Source of the DNA: Mucilaginibacter sp. dw_454
GTDB lineage: Bacteria; Bacteroidota; Bacteroidia; Sphingobacteriales; Sphingobacteriaceae
NCBI RefSeq assembly: GCF_018449775.1
Contig: NZ_JAAVVB010000001.1
Coordinates: 868,001-932,000, forward strand
Direction: 5' to 3'
DNA: 64,000 nucleotides
This document shows, piece after piece, positions 55,607 through 64,000 of the stretch. Under the pieces are notes generated by a model that saw only the letters and a list, made by a program, of their open reading frames with translations, searched no databases and had not been told where the DNA came from. Position 1 is the first letter of the stretch; each line of letters opens with the position of its first letter. Both the position numbers and the translations under genes were made by a program.

Positions 55607-56698
55607 ATGAAAAAGCTTGCTGCTTTGCTCCTGGCTCTCTGCGCGTTTTATGGCGTAACTGCCCAGCGCATCAGCAAAATATTTTTTGGCGAAGCCGATG
55701 GTCAGAAGATCTGGCAGTATACGTTGCAGAACAGCAAAGGCATGCAGGTTAAAGTGATTAACTATGGCGCTACCATCACCGATATCATTACGCCGGATAA
55801 GGATGGCCACATGGGCGATGTGGTATTGGGCTTTGATTCATTAAAACAGTACATCAGCAAAGACAACGCACGTATGGGCGCCATTCGCGGGCGTGTTACC
55901 AATCGTATTGCTAATAACCGATTCATTGTAGACGGTAAAGAATACAACGTCATCACCAGCAAAAATGGCGAAGTGATGGGCACCAACAAGAAGATTTGGA
56001 ACATTGAAGAAGTACCCGGCAAAAAAGAGGTATCGCTTAAAGTAACGTATCTGAGCAAAAACGGCGAGGAAGGTTTCCCGGGCAATCTGAATCTGACGGT
56101 ACTTTACACGCTTACCAATGCTAACGAACTTAAGATAAACTATACCGTTACTACCGACCAGCCCACCCCTGTTGTACTCACCAGTCATTCCTATTTTAAT
56201 TTATCGGGCGGTAAGGAAGATAAAGTATTAAATACCGAGGTCCAGTTTTTTGCCAGCCAATATCTGGAAACAGGTAAAGGTGGTATCCCCGATGGTAATT
56301 TGTTGGCTGTAAAAGGCACTCCTTTTGATTTCACTTCGCCGCAATCGATTGGTAAACGTATCCAGGATTTTAATAACGGCGATGGTTATGATTTAACCTA
56401 TGCGTTACGTAATCAATCAGGCAAACTGGCTTTAGCAGCCGTGGCATATGAACCCGCCAGCGGCCGCATAATGAAAACCTACACTACCGAGCCTGGCGTT
56501 GTATTTTATACAGGCAATGCTTTAAATGAAAAGCTACGCGGCAAAGGCGGAAAACCTTTTACCAAACATGGCGCATTCTGTCTGGAAACACAGCACTATC
56601 CTGATTCGCCTAATCAACCTAAATTTGCCAGTGTAATATTAAGACCTGGTGAAACTTTCAGGTCGGAAACTGTTTATCAGTTTTCCGTTAAGAAATAA
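55607..56698 (+). CDS. Aldose 1-epimerase paralogue, copy 2, altered HGG motif
   Basis: A 363-residue paralogue of the preceding gene, with its ATG immediately after the previous TAA. It has a signal peptide (ending VTAQ) and keeps most of the fold: GRVTNRIANNRFIVDGKEY, VVLTSHSYFNLSG (second His), GDGYDLTYAL (Asp) and FCLETQHYPDSPNQ (Glu). However, the HGG motif of copy 1 (NIHGGPKGFD) is replaced by ITSKNGEVMGTNK, so the first active-site His is missing. It is therefore either inactive, or it acts with a different residue or ligand. It ends at a bidirectional terminator. Confidence 0.93.
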   Translation: MKKLAALLLALCAFYGVTAQRISKIFFGEADGQKIWQYTLQNSKGMQVKVINYGATITDIITPDKDGHMGDVVLGFDSLKQYISKDNARMGAIRGRVTNRIANNRFIVDGKEYNVITSKNGEVMGTNKKIWNIEEVPGKKEVSLKVTYLSKNGEEGFPGNLNLTVLYTLTNANELKINYTVTTDQPTPVVLTSHSYFNLSGGKEDKVLNTEVQFFASQYLETGKGGIPDGNLLAVKGTPFDFTSPQSIGKRIQDFNNGDGYDLTYALRNQSGKLALAAVAYEPASGRIMKTYTTEPGVVFYTGNALNEKLRGKGGKPFTKHGAFCLETQHYPDSPNQPKFASVILRPGETFRSETVYQFSVKK

Positions 56699-56714
56699 CA
56701 TTATTATAAAACAC

Positions 56715-56745
56715 AAAGGCCCAATGATTTCTCATCGGGCCTTTT
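56715..56745. terminator. Bidirectional terminator between convergent genes
   Basis: Stem AAAGGCCC / GGGCCTTT extended by AATGA / TCATC with loop TTTC, and a T-run on the plus strand, between the epimerase (+) and the small membrane protein gene (-). Confidence 0.9.
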
Positions 56746-56765
56746 CTATTTTATGTCTTTTTAAA

Positions 56766-56996
56766 TTAAGATTGTCTTTGTTGCTGACGTTTCTCGCCTG
56801 CCAGTGGTAGCGATGATATGTAAAGTACAATACCTATACCGAAAGTTACAAACCCACCGTAAGCTAAACCTGCAGATGCACTGATTCCACTTCCCGAGTC
56901 AGCAGCATTAAGTGCATGATCTGGCGTCAAAACAAACGATCCTGCTACTATTACTATACCTATTAATGTTATGATTAATCCTAAAGTCTTTTTCAT
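56766..56996 (-). CDS. Small two-TM membrane protein, unknown function
   Basis: A 76-residue protein with two hydrophobic segments: LGLIITLIGIVIVAGSFVL near the N-terminus and LAYGGFVTFGIGIVLYISSL. Between them is a short extracellular-type loop (TPDHALNAADSGSGISASAG), and the tail is basic and glutamine-rich (EKRQQQRQS). The topology suggests both ends in the cytoplasm. I do not recognise a family. It is transcribed on its own between a convergent terminator and the divergent DUF3943 gene. Confidence 0.75.
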   Translation of the reverse strand: MKKTLGLIITLIGIVIVAGSFVLTPDHALNAADSGSGISASAGLAYGGFVTFGIGIVLYISSLPLAGEKRQQQRQS

Positions 56997-57119
56997 GTCT
57001 TTATCAAAAAATTACCTGCGCAAATATATAAACTTTGCGCTTTATTTATATCTCGTAAAACAATTCTTTTAATCTTAACTTTCTAATAACAGTAATTTAT
57101 TTTTCCGTTTGCTTATAAG

Positions 57120-58571
57120 ATGACTGTTACCTCTTTCTTTTTAAAAACTTGCTGTAAAAAACTGTTAAACTTAGCCGCTTTTTCAATATTTGCTGTCGCG
57201 ATTTTCTCTACCGAAAATGCTGCTGCACAGGCCGATGTCACCTATCAGCAAAAAACGATTAAAGACACATTGCCTCCTAAGCCGGCACGTACAAGAAACA
57301 ATCCGCATCATTTTACCCGTTCAGCTATTGAACTTGGTATGGCCGAGATATTGCCATTTATGTGGGATAGGTACTTGAAAAAAGCAGATTATGCACAGAT
57401 TACCTGGAAATCTGTAGGCCACAATTATAACCCTACCAGTTGGACCTGGGATGATGACCCTTTTACTACCAATCAATTTGGGCACCCGTTTCACGGAAGT
57501 ATATTTTATAACACTTTTCGGTCAAATGGTTATACCTTTTGGCAATCTGTACCGGCTGCTGCTGTAGGAAGTTATCTCTGGGAAAGTACCGCCGAAAATC
57601 AACCTCCCGCTATTAACGATTTTATTAACACTACTTTCGGCGGAGTTGTGTTGGGCGAAATGACGCATCGGATGGCCGACAAGATAACTAATACAACACA
57701 AACCGGCTTTGGGCGTCAAGCCAGCGAAGTTTTTGCATTGATCATCAATCCATCAAATGGGCTTACCCGAATTTTAGATGGTAAGTGGGGCAAACCGGTA
57801 AAAAACTCAAAACGAGATTCGTCAGATATTTCTACAGAAATTGACGTAGGCGGGCGAACGTTTAATCGTAATAATTCAAACATTTTGCACAACAGTAATT
57901 ATGGCTGGTACGGCCACATTAAATTACTGTACGGTACGCCCTACAAAGACTATAATACACCATTTAGTAACATCACTGTAAATGTTGAGGTTGGCAAGGA
58001 TGATAGCTCTTTAGTTAATATGGTTAGCGTATACGGATCGTTAGCGGGTTGGGAAATCAAATCGAACGAAAAATTACAACACTTGCTGGTGCTTTCTGCT
58101 AATTATGATTTCCTGCATAACTCTGCATTTTTTTATGGCGGAGAAAGTGTGAAAGCTAACTTTTTATCAGAATACGATATTACCAAAAAGACGAAGATCA
58201 CCACAAATTTTGGAGCAGGCCCTATCCTATTGTCGGCTATCCCCGACCCATATTTTATTCAACCACATGGACGGGATTATGATTACGGGCCCGGGGTTGC
58301 ATTTAGCGGCGGTGGCCAGTTAACCTTATTAGATATATTAACCTACGGAATAAATTACCGGGGTGGTTATACGGTCACAGTAAACGGACAGCCCTCACAC
58401 CATTTTTTACATACAGTAGCTAGCGAGGTGACGTTAAACGTAGTAAAGAAATTGGCCTTTAGCATCGAGTCGGGTTATTTTGCTTTGCATGGTCGATACC
58501 AAAAATTTGCAGACATCGATCAAAACTATCCCTACCTGCGTGTGTCAACGCGGTATAGTTTAAATTTCTAA
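57120..58571 (+). CDS. DUF3943 domain outer-membrane-associated protein
   Basis: A 483-residue protein with an N-terminal signal (~1-38, ending NAAAQ). It matches DUF3943: a block WTWDDDPFTTNQFGHPFHGS (~100-120) and YTFWQSVPAAAVGSYLWEST are the family core. The remainder is beta-rich with alternating hydrophobic residues and an aromatic last strand (YPYLRVSTRYSLNF), suggesting a beta-barrel in the outer membrane. Function is unknown. It is upstream of a sensor kinase gene with a 77-bp gap on the same strand. Confidence 0.85.
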   Translation: MTVTSFFLKTCCKKLLNLAAFSIFAVAIFSTENAAAQADVTYQQKTIKDTLPPKPARTRNNPHHFTRSAIELGMAEILPFMWDRYLKKADYAQITWKSVGHNYNPTSWTWDDDPFTTNQFGHPFHGSIFYNTFRSNGYTFWQSVPAAAVGSYLWESTAENQPPAINDFINTTFGGVVLGEMTHRMADKITNTTQTGFGRQASEVFALIINPSNGLTRILDGKWGKPVKNSKRDSSDISTEIDVGGRTFNRNNSNILHNSNYGWYGHIKLLYGTPYKDYNTPFSNITVNVEVGKDDSSLVNMVSVYGSLAGWEIKSNEKLQHLLVLSANYDFLHNSAFFYGGESVKANFLSEYDITKKTKITTNFGAGPILLSAIPDPYFIQPHGRDYDYGPGVAFSGGGQLTLLDILTYGINYRGGYTVTVNGQPSHHFLHTVASEVTLNVVKKLAFSIESGYFALHGRYQKFADIDQNYPYLRVSTRYSLNF

Positions 58572-58648
58572 TTGTCCCACCAACTTTAATTTTGTTTTTC
58601 GTTTAATTTATTGGCGAATGTTTTTCTATCTTGAAGGCAATTTGTAAG

Positions 58649-60634
58649 ATGACGAAAGCCTTAAACTTGAAACGATTGATTTTAACCGCCCTGACCCTGT
58701 TCATGTGCCTGAAATCGTTCGCTCAACCACCGTCAACAGCTTCATTATTAGTTCGTTTAAAACATTCGCCCGCCGATACCAGTAGAATAAATATTTACAA
58801 AGCGCTTATTGTTGCTTACCGTAATGAAAAGCCGGATTCGGCTGTTTTTTTTGCAAAGCAAGGCCTGGCTTTTGCTTCAACACTTAGTTATCCTATGGGC
58901 GTTGGTTTAATGCATGGCCAATTAGGGGCTATTGATATCGCTTTAGGTAAAATAGATTCAGCTAAATTTCACCTTAAAACAGCTCTATCCATTTTTGAAA
59001 AGATAAATTACCAGCAAGGCCTGGTGGTTGTTCATAATAGCCTGGGTATCGTGTTCGCGAAGACAGCAGGCTATAAAGAGTCGGCGCAGAATTTTTTAGC
59101 GGCATTAAAAATAAATCAAGCCCGGAATGATGTTCACGGCCTGGTGCAATCGTATTTGAAACTAGGTGCACTGAACGAACAGATCAATAACTTAGACAAG
59201 GCGCTTGAATATCAAGAGTCCGCGTTAAAGCTAAATACGCAATTGCCTCCGTCTAATTCTGAGTCATATATATTGAATAATATAGGCATCATCTACGCTA
59301 AGAAAGGGCAAATGAAGGAGGCTCTTCAATATTTTCTAAACAGCGTTAAAAAAGCCCATACGAGCGAACCTGAGCTTATGGCTATGATATTTGGAAATGT
59401 AGGCGATGCTTATCAGCAATTAGGTAATACTAAAAAAGCGTTCGACTATCAAAATGAGGCTTTGGCAATAGCGCGTAAACTAAATTTAGCCGAAGCTGAA
59501 GCCACCACATTGGTTAACCTGGCATCGTTAAAAACAACTACCAAGCCTGATACTGCATTAATTTTACTTAAACAGGCTTTGTTGATTACCCAAAAAATAC
59601 AACAGCACCATGTAAGACTGGATGCTTATGCTGGGCTAATAGAAGTTTACAAACAACAGGGCAATTATAAAGCAACCTCAGAAACGCTTGAGAAGCGCGA
59701 CGCATTGAAGGATAGTCTTTTTACATTAAAAAACTCGAAGGATATAGCTGATCTTATTGCTAATAATGAGTTAGTCAATTCAAAAATAAAAGTCAAGGAC
59801 TTGCAGCTAAGCGCCGCCCGTAGTAAGCTGCAAACAGGAATTATATTAGCCGTAGCCATATGCGCAATTATTGTTCTAATAATTGTCGTTTTATTCTATT
59901 CTCAAACTAAGGATCTAAATACTCAATTACTACATCAACAAGAGGAATTAAAAAGCTTAAATAACTTTAAAGACAAACTTTTTTCTATTATCAGTCATGA
60001 TTTACGCTCTCCTATTGCAACCATTGTTAATCTGTTAAGTGTTTTGGAGGATGATGTAGATATGGCAGAGATTAAAATTTTTATACCAAGACTAAAACAA
60101 CATAGCCAATCTACCTTAGATGTGATGGATAAGTTGTTAATATGGGGGCAAACGCAGCTTAAAGGTGCTATACATGAAAAAGTGCATTTTAATGTGAAAG
60201 ATCTGATAGTACAAAGCCTGCATCTGAACCAGGAAACAGCCGACCAAAAGAAAATAAAACTGATTGATAACACGCCTGGTGAGGTTATTATTTGTGCAGA
60301 TAGCTCGCACGTTGAATTTGTGATCAGAAACCTGTTGGCTAATGCGGTTAAATTTACGCATACCGACGGTTTTGTAGAAATATCAGCACTTGTTGGCGAG
60401 CCTGCCGGTTACTCGACCATTGCTATAAAGGATAATGGCATTGGTGTAGACAAATCATTGCAAGCCCAAATATTTGAACCCGGTAACAGAAGCATTCAGG
60501 GCACTGAAAGCGAAAAAGGCAACAGTATAGGCTTGATGCTTTGTAAAGAGTTTGTAGAACGCAACGGCGGTAAAATATGGGTAGAGAGCGAATTAGGAAA
60601 AGGTACCTGCTTTTACGTTTCGTTTCAACAATAG
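58649..60634 (+). CDS. TPR-containing sensor histidine kinase, orphan
   Basis: A 661-residue membrane sensor from the ATG at 58649; an upstream TTG at 58631 would add six residues. The parts are: a signal (~1-26, ending KSFAQ), a periplasmic TPR array of about six or seven repeats (~35-350; for example GKIDSAKFHLKTALSIFEKI and NLDKALEYQESALKL), a TM (~397-420, LAVAICAIIVLIIVVLFY), a coiled-coil (~420-440), the H-box FSIISHDLRSPIATIVNLL (His ~450), and an ATPase with NLLANAVKFTH and IGLMLCKEFVERNGG. No response regulator gene is adjacent. Its signal is unknown; a TPR domain suggests it senses a partner protein. Confidence 0.94.
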   Translation: MTKALNLKRLILTALTLFMCLKSFAQPPSTASLLVRLKHSPADTSRINIYKALIVAYRNEKPDSAVFFAKQGLAFASTLSYPMGVGLMHGQLGAIDIALGKIDSAKFHLKTALSIFEKINYQQGLVVVHNSLGIVFAKTAGYKESAQNFLAALKINQARNDVHGLVQSYLKLGALNEQINNLDKALEYQESALKLNTQLPPSNSESYILNNIGIIYAKKGQMKEALQYFLNSVKKAHTSEPELMAMIFGNVGDAYQQLGNTKKAFDYQNEALAIARKLNLAEAEATTLVNLASLKTTTKPDTALILLKQALLITQKIQQHHVRLDAYAGLIEVYKQQGNYKATSETLEKRDALKDSLFTLKNSKDIADLIANNELVNSKIKVKDLQLSAARSKLQTGIILAVAICAIIVLIIVVLFYSQTKDLNTQLLHQQEELKSLNNFKDKLFSIISHDLRSPIATIVNLLSVLEDDVDMAEIKIFIPRLKQHSQSTLDVMDKLLIWGQTQLKGAIHEKVHFNVKDLIVQSLHLNQETADQKKIKLIDNTPGEVIICADSSHVEFVIRNLLANAVKFTHTDGFVEISALVGEPAGYSTIAIKDNGIGVDKSLQAQIFEPGNRSIQGTESEKGNSIGLMLCKEFVERNGGKIWVESELGKGTCFYVSFQQ

Positions 60635-60640
60635 TCAGGC

Positions 60641-61255
60641 TTATCCGGTGTGCTGGTCAGCAGCTAATTTCTTTTCGATACGCCTATCAGGTATAAGCCA
60701 CATCAAAGCTACAAGCACATAAAATGCAAAACTTATGTAGGGGCTTATCCATGCACATGCAATCCCTATTACGTAAAAAAAGATAGATATTTTACCTTTT
60801 TGATCATTACCCACGGCAATGGCAAGTGGTGAGGTTTGGCCTTCATGCTTAAGTAACACAACTACCAATATTGCGTAGGCAATAGAATTCATCAACAATA
60901 CCACACCATACATTACAACCGGCCAAAGCTTACTGAAAGAGCTTTCGCCCATCCAGTCGGTTACAAAAGGTACCATCGACAGCCAAAAAAGCAAATGCGT
61001 ATTTGCCCAAAGCACCGATCCATTAATAGAGCGTACGGCATGGAGCATATGGTGGTGGTTATTCCAATATATTCCGACATAAATAAAGCTGATAATATAG
61101 TTTAGAAACACGGGCCATAGTTCTTTAAGGTCTGATAGCTCATAACCGTGCGGTACTTTCATTTCTAACACCATAATAGTGATAATGATAGCGATCACGC
61201 CATCGCTAAAAGCTTCCAGCCGCCCTTTACCCATGTTTACATTTATTGGTCGCAT
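60641..61255 (-). CDS. TMEM175-type (DUF1211) potassium channel-like membrane protein
   Basis: A 204-residue integral membrane protein from the ATG at 61255. It has about six transmembrane segments and the TMEM175 family motif RLEAFSDGVIAIIIT in TM1 (the FSDG sequence is the hallmark), together with PVFLNYIISFIYVGIYWNNH and a later LLFWLSMVPFVTDWMGES. Bacterial members form potassium-permeable channels as tetramers. It is convergent with the histidine kinase gene, the two stops only 6 bp apart, with no terminator visible between. Confidence 0.92.
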   Translation of the reverse strand: MRPINVNMGKGRLEAFSDGVIAIIITIMVLEMKVPHGYELSDLKELWPVFLNYIISFIYVGIYWNNHHHMLHAVRSINGSVLWANTHLLFWLSMVPFVTDWMGESSFSKLWPVVMYGVVLLMNSIAYAILVVVLLKHEGQTSPLAIAVGNDQKGKISIFFYVIGIACAWISPYISFAFYVLVALMWLIPDRRIEKKLAADQHTG

Positions 61256-61512
61256 AATGATTGTTTGCCACAAAATAGTAAAATCATTTAAAATGATCTG
61301 CGGTATTTTTAAAGCTTTACAACTTTTGTGTTTAATTATAAGTTATTGACTATTTGATATTTAAATAAAAAAACTCAACTATTATTAACTATTGATAAAA
61401 ATGATTCTCATTGGTTAAACATTGTGTTAACATATCTCGTATAACAAAAAAATAAATTATTTAGGCACTGTGACAAATCGAAAAAAATAATCGTAAAAAT
61501 GTAACAGAAATG
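61256..61512. other. AT-rich intergenic region
   Basis: The gap upstream of the TMEM175 gene is very AT-rich and contains no ORF, RNA gene or clear repeat up to the promoter at 61513. Confidence 0.6.
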
Positions 61513-61542
61513 TTGCAAATGATTTTTAAGTATATATATTCG
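61513..61542 (+). promoter_or_regulatory. Bacteroidota-type promoter of the 76-residue protein gene
   Basis: TTG at 61513-61515, then 19 bp, then TATATTCG at 61535-61542 (one mismatch to TAnnTTTG), 45 bp before the ATG at 61587. Confidence 0.5.
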
Positions 61543-61586
61543 GGCACCAATAACTATTTAATACCCCACAATTAATTAAACTAACA

Positions 61587-61817
61587 ATGCAAAAAGAAAA
61601 GTCACCTTCACTTTTTTTACCCGTATTAACAGGAATTCTACTACTTTTTATTTTCCTGTCGGGTATCACCGAGATGGCATGTTTAGCTAGCTATGCAGGC
61701 CGTCCAGATCAGACAACAAAATTGAATAAGGTTAAAACTTTAGCAGTGACAAGTAAGAATGTCACAGCTAATCTGCAGTCGGTTACAGCTACCAGCAGCA
61801 AGCCGTCAGTTAACTAA
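61587..61817 (+). CDS. Small exported or single-TM protein, unknown function
   Basis: A 76-residue protein: a short basic N-terminus (MQKEKSPS), one hydrophobic segment (LFLPVLTGILLLFIFLSGI, residues ~9-27) with a Cys at MACLASY, then a Ser/Thr/Val-rich, polar tail. It could be a type II anchored protein or a cleaved exported peptide. No family is recognised. A candidate promoter at 61513 and a strong terminator right after its stop support that it is a genuine, independently transcribed gene. Confidence 0.7.
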   Translation: MQKEKSPSLFLPVLTGILLLFIFLSGITEMACLASYAGRPDQTTKLNKVKTLAVTSKNVTANLQSVTATSSKPSVN

Positions 61818-61832
61818 AAATTGCAACATAAT

Positions 61833-61865
61833 AAAAAGGCTACCTGGTATTAGGTAGCCTTTTTT
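61833..61865. terminator. Bidirectional terminator between convergent genes
   Basis: Stem AAAAAGGCTACCT / AGGTAGCCTTTTT with loop GGTATT, between the small gene (+) and the NIPSNAP gene (-). Confidence 0.92.
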
Positions 61866-61884
61866 ATTTGAAAGAATCCCTGTT

Positions 61885-62676
61885 TTAATAATCAGAATAA
61901 TCAGTAGGGTATAAAAACAAACTCTCGGCTTTAGATACATTTTTTTGATATTCAGGCATTTTACCTAAGGCTTTAAAACGCTCATCGTCAAAAAATAACT
62001 TCCATTTGTCTTTGTTATCCTGCAGGCCGTTAAAGGTTGTCATATACATCAGGTTAGGCATATGGCTGCCGGCAATTACTTCGGCATAAAATATAGCGTT
62101 GAAGTTATAACCCTTAAAAATGCCAATCTCATCACCTATGTTAAACATTTTCACTTTGCTTGCATTGTACTTTTCACTAGCGCTTTCGTAGCTGCGTAGC
62201 TCATAGATGCGGTCTGACTTTTTTGCTGTAAGGTTGGGTACGTTTGGTTCTGGAGCGCCCGGAAATGCTTTGAGTACGATAGTTTCCATACGGGTGTAGC
62301 AAGGATTGTCGAACTGAGCGTCCAGATAATCTTTACCGGCATCCAGGTAGGTTTTATCGCCCATCAATTTCTGATCGGTAGTTTCAAGCGCCTCCCAGGT
62401 TTTGTAAGGTACATATACATAGATCTTCTTATCCAGGCTATCCTGCTTTAAGACTTTAAACACACCCACATTTTTAACCCCGGCTTTGTGCAAGGCTGGC
62501 AGATAGGCGTTTTGAAAATAAGCATCCAGTCGGCTTTCCTGAGCCTGTGTTTTAAAATGATAGATCTTAATCTGATAATAGTATTGTGATGCGGCCTGAA
62601 CGCGCATACCAAAACAAAAGCATGTTGTAAAAACAAACAATGCTATAACTACGATGGGGCAATTTCTAAATCTCAT
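61885..62676 (-). CDS. NIPSNAP family exported protein
   Basis: A 263-residue protein with signal peptide (ending RVQAAS). It has two ferredoxin-like NIPSNAP modules: YYYQIKIYHFKTQAQESRLD (~32-51), and the hallmark SDRIYELRSYESASEKYNAS (~150-170), ending FFDDERFKALGKMPEYQKNV. The family's function in bacteria is unknown. It lies 11 bp after the ABC permease gene on the same strand, so it is likely in that operon, which would make it a possible accessory of the transporter. Confidence 0.9.
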   Translation of the reverse strand: MRFRNCPIVVIALFVFTTCFCFGMRVQAASQYYYQIKIYHFKTQAQESRLDAYFQNAYLPALHKAGVKNVGVFKVLKQDSLDKKIYVYVPYKTWEALETTDQKLMGDKTYLDAGKDYLDAQFDNPCYTRMETIVLKAFPGAPEPNVPNLTAKKSDRIYELRSYESASEKYNASKVKMFNIGDEIGIFKGYNFNAIFYAEVIAGSHMPNLMYMTTFNGLQDNKDKWKLFFDDERFKALGKMPEYQKNVSKAESLFLYPTDYSDY

Positions 62677-62687
62677 TTTTAGGTTAT

Positions 62688-63554
62688 TTATTCTTTAATA
62701 CGATTTAATCGCGGTAAACTTACAATCAATAATACGAAAACTGCAGTTACCAGCTTTAATAAATTAGCGTCTACACCAATGCTCAAAGTTAAAGCTAAAA
62801 CAAGCTGGAATATAACAGCGCCTGCCAATACCAAAATCAGACTCGTCCAAACTGAGGTAATGTGCAGCCAGCCAATCAAAGTTTCAGCTATAATTACCGA
62901 GCCCAACCCTACTATCACAATACCTATCCCCATATTCATGTCGGCAAAGCCCTGATACTGGGTGATGAGATAACCACTCACCGCTGTAAGTGCGTTTGCC
63001 AGTGCCAGACCAATAATTTTCATCCTATCCGTATCTACGCCGAGGGCACGGATCATAGATTCGCTGTTGCCTGTGGCGCGCATGGCTATACCAAAATCTG
63101 TTTTAAGGAGATAGCCGATTAGCAATGTAGTGATAGCTACAAATATCAGCAGCATTATTGCTGTATTTTGATTTGGGTCGTTTAGTACGTGCAATGATGT
63201 AAATATTGATGAGGTGCCAATCAAAGGTAGATTAGATCGGCCCATAAAGGTTAAGTTAACCGAATACAAAGCTGTCATCACCAAAATGCCGGCCAACAAA
63301 GGGTTAATCTTTAGCTTAGTATGAATCAGTCCGGTGATTGCCCCTGCTACCCCACCGGCCACGATAACCGCGGGTAGAATCATATAGCCCGGCAAATGTC
63401 GCGTTAGCAAAATAGCAGTTACTACGCCGCCCAGTGTATAGCTACCATCGGTAGTTATATCCGGGATATTAAAGATCTTCATGGAGATATAAATACCCAG
63501 TGCAATACCCGAAAAGCAAAGCCCCTGTAATAAGGCGGTGAGGTAAAAGCTCAT
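62688..63554 (-). CDS. ABC importer permease (TrpY/branched-chain type)
   Basis: A 288-residue inner-membrane protein with about eight to nine segments. It begins MSFYLTALLQGLCFSGIALG and carries KIFNIPDITTDGSYTLGGVV and the permease motif IALGVDTDRMKIIGL-type RALGVDTDRMKIIGLALANA. It belongs to the branched-chain amino-acid permease superfamily, in the branch found with TrpX-like binding proteins (ABC-type uncharacterised transport system). Its ATG overlaps the stop of the binding-protein gene by one base (TAATG). The ATPase gene is not seen downstream, where NIPSNAP follows. Confidence 0.9.
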   Translation of the reverse strand: MSFYLTALLQGLCFSGIALGIYISMKIFNIPDITTDGSYTLGGVVTAILLTRHLPGYMILPAVIVAGGVAGAITGLIHTKLKINPLLAGILVMTALYSVNLTFMGRSNLPLIGTSSIFTSLHVLNDPNQNTAIMLLIFVAITTLLIGYLLKTDFGIAMRATGNSESMIRALGVDTDRMKIIGLALANALTAVSGYLITQYQGFADMNMGIGIVIVGLGSVIIAETLIGWLHITSVWTSLILVLAGAVIFQLVLALTLSIGVDANLLKLVTAVFVLLIVSLPRLNRIKE

Positions 63555-64000
63555 TATTTTACGGCTTCGAAATTTGAAGGTATGGCAATGTTATACTTTT
63601 TAACTGCCGCCGGGTTATAAACCCGTTTGCGGATCTTCACCATCTCTGGTTTCAGGCCATCGGTTTTATGTGTTTTTAGGTATTGTGCGGCCTGCTCGCC
63701 GGCTTGGTAACCCCATTGGTAAATATCGGCACCAAAGGCTGCTACGGCGCCTCGTTGTACTAAACCTGCTTCGCTGGTAAAGATGGGTACATTGGCGGCA
63801 TTGCAATTTTTCAATATGGTCTCAAACGACGCAAATACCGTATTATCCGGGTTGGCAAAGAATGCGTCGATGTTCTTAGCCAATAAAGCCTGCGTAACCA
63901 GTTGCGCATCTGCAGAGGTGTTAAGTGGCAGGGCAATCAGTGTTACATTCAGCTTATTTGCCAATGATTTAATACGCTGCATAGCATCGGCAGACTGTGG
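63554..64000 (-). CDS. ABC transporter substrate-binding protein, 3' part (5' end outside window)
   Basis: The C-terminal 149 residues of a TrpX/LivK-like periplasmic binding protein; the frame is open to the right edge, so the ATG at 63982 is internal. The visible part has a Rossmann-like lobe: LNVTLIALPLNTSADAQLV, ANPDNTVFASFETIL, NAANVPIFTSEAGLVQRGAV and YQWGYQAGEQAAQYLKTHK, ending VKKYNIAIPSNFEAVK. Relatives bind tryptophan or other aromatic compounds. It is translationally coupled to the permease gene. The substrate is not determinable here. Confidence 0.9.
   Translation of the reverse strand, partial: PQSADAMQRIKSLANKLNVTLIALPLNTSADAQLVTQALLAKNIDAFFANPDNTVFASFETILKNCNAANVPIFTSEAGLVQRGAVAAFGADIYQWGYQAGEQAAQYLKTHKTDGLKPEMVKIRKRVYNPAAVKKYNIAIPSNFEAVK

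Overview
The window reads as chromosomal DNA of a Bacteroidota bacterium, most likely Sphingobacteriaceae (Mucilaginibacter or Pedobacter type). The grounds are TonB-dependent receptors with surface lipoproteins, families typical of that group (DUF4468, DUF6580, DUF6660, DUF3943, GH92), weak Shine-Dalgarno sequences, and promoters of the TTTG-N19-TAnnTTTG type. There is no phage, plasmid, insertion sequence or CRISPR array. The genus is inferred from gene content only.

Layout. 1-1.1 kb: 3' part of a PQQ-type sugar dehydrogenase, then four 139-bp palindromic tandem repeats. 1.8-6.6 kb: a sirtuin, then a minus-strand cobalamin operon (promoter, B12 riboswitch, TonB receptor, BtuG-like propeller lipoprotein, DUF6580 membrane protein, terminator). 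6.7-12.4 kb: an SRPBCC protein, two secreted amidohydrolase-fold proteins, and three 132-bp palindromic repeats. 12.4-16 kb: translation cluster KTSC, thrS, infC, rpmI, rplT. 16-30 kb: a GH2 glycosidase, a DUF4468 protein, LutA, two UMF1-type transporters around an S41 peptidase, an MHS transporter, a TIM-barrel isomerase, an ABC exporter and an aldo/keto reductase. 30-38 kb: cupin, phytase-like lipoprotein, NTF2-like protein, efp, a nucleotidyltransferase with a small partner, a sialate O-acetylesterase, two tRNA-Leu genes, the Kdo genes kdsA and kdsD, and hscB. 38-49 kb: serine hydrolase with AraC regulator, DUF6660 with TonB receptor, VOC protein, Arr rifampin ADP-ribosyltransferase, an imelysin/di-haem peroxidase fusion, a phosphoesterase and a polysaccharide deacetylase. 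49-64 kb: secreted peptidase, esterase, GH92 mannosidase, DUF6282, two tandem aldose 1-epimerases, DUF3943, an orphan TPR histidine kinase, a TMEM175-type channel, NIPSNAP, and an ABC importer that runs off the right end.

How it fits together. Most of the window is housekeeping (translation, Kdo/LPS, Fe-S assembly) mixed with glycan and polymer foraging (GH2, GH92, esterases, mutarotases, TonB receptors). The most coherent regulated unit is the B12 operon: its last gene is a candidate inner-membrane step for cobalamin. The most unusual DNA is non-coding. Three inverted arrays of the degenerate heptamer ACGTNNN each fill the gap between two co-directional genes, and several further families of palindromic intergenic repeats are present, two of them expanded in tandem.
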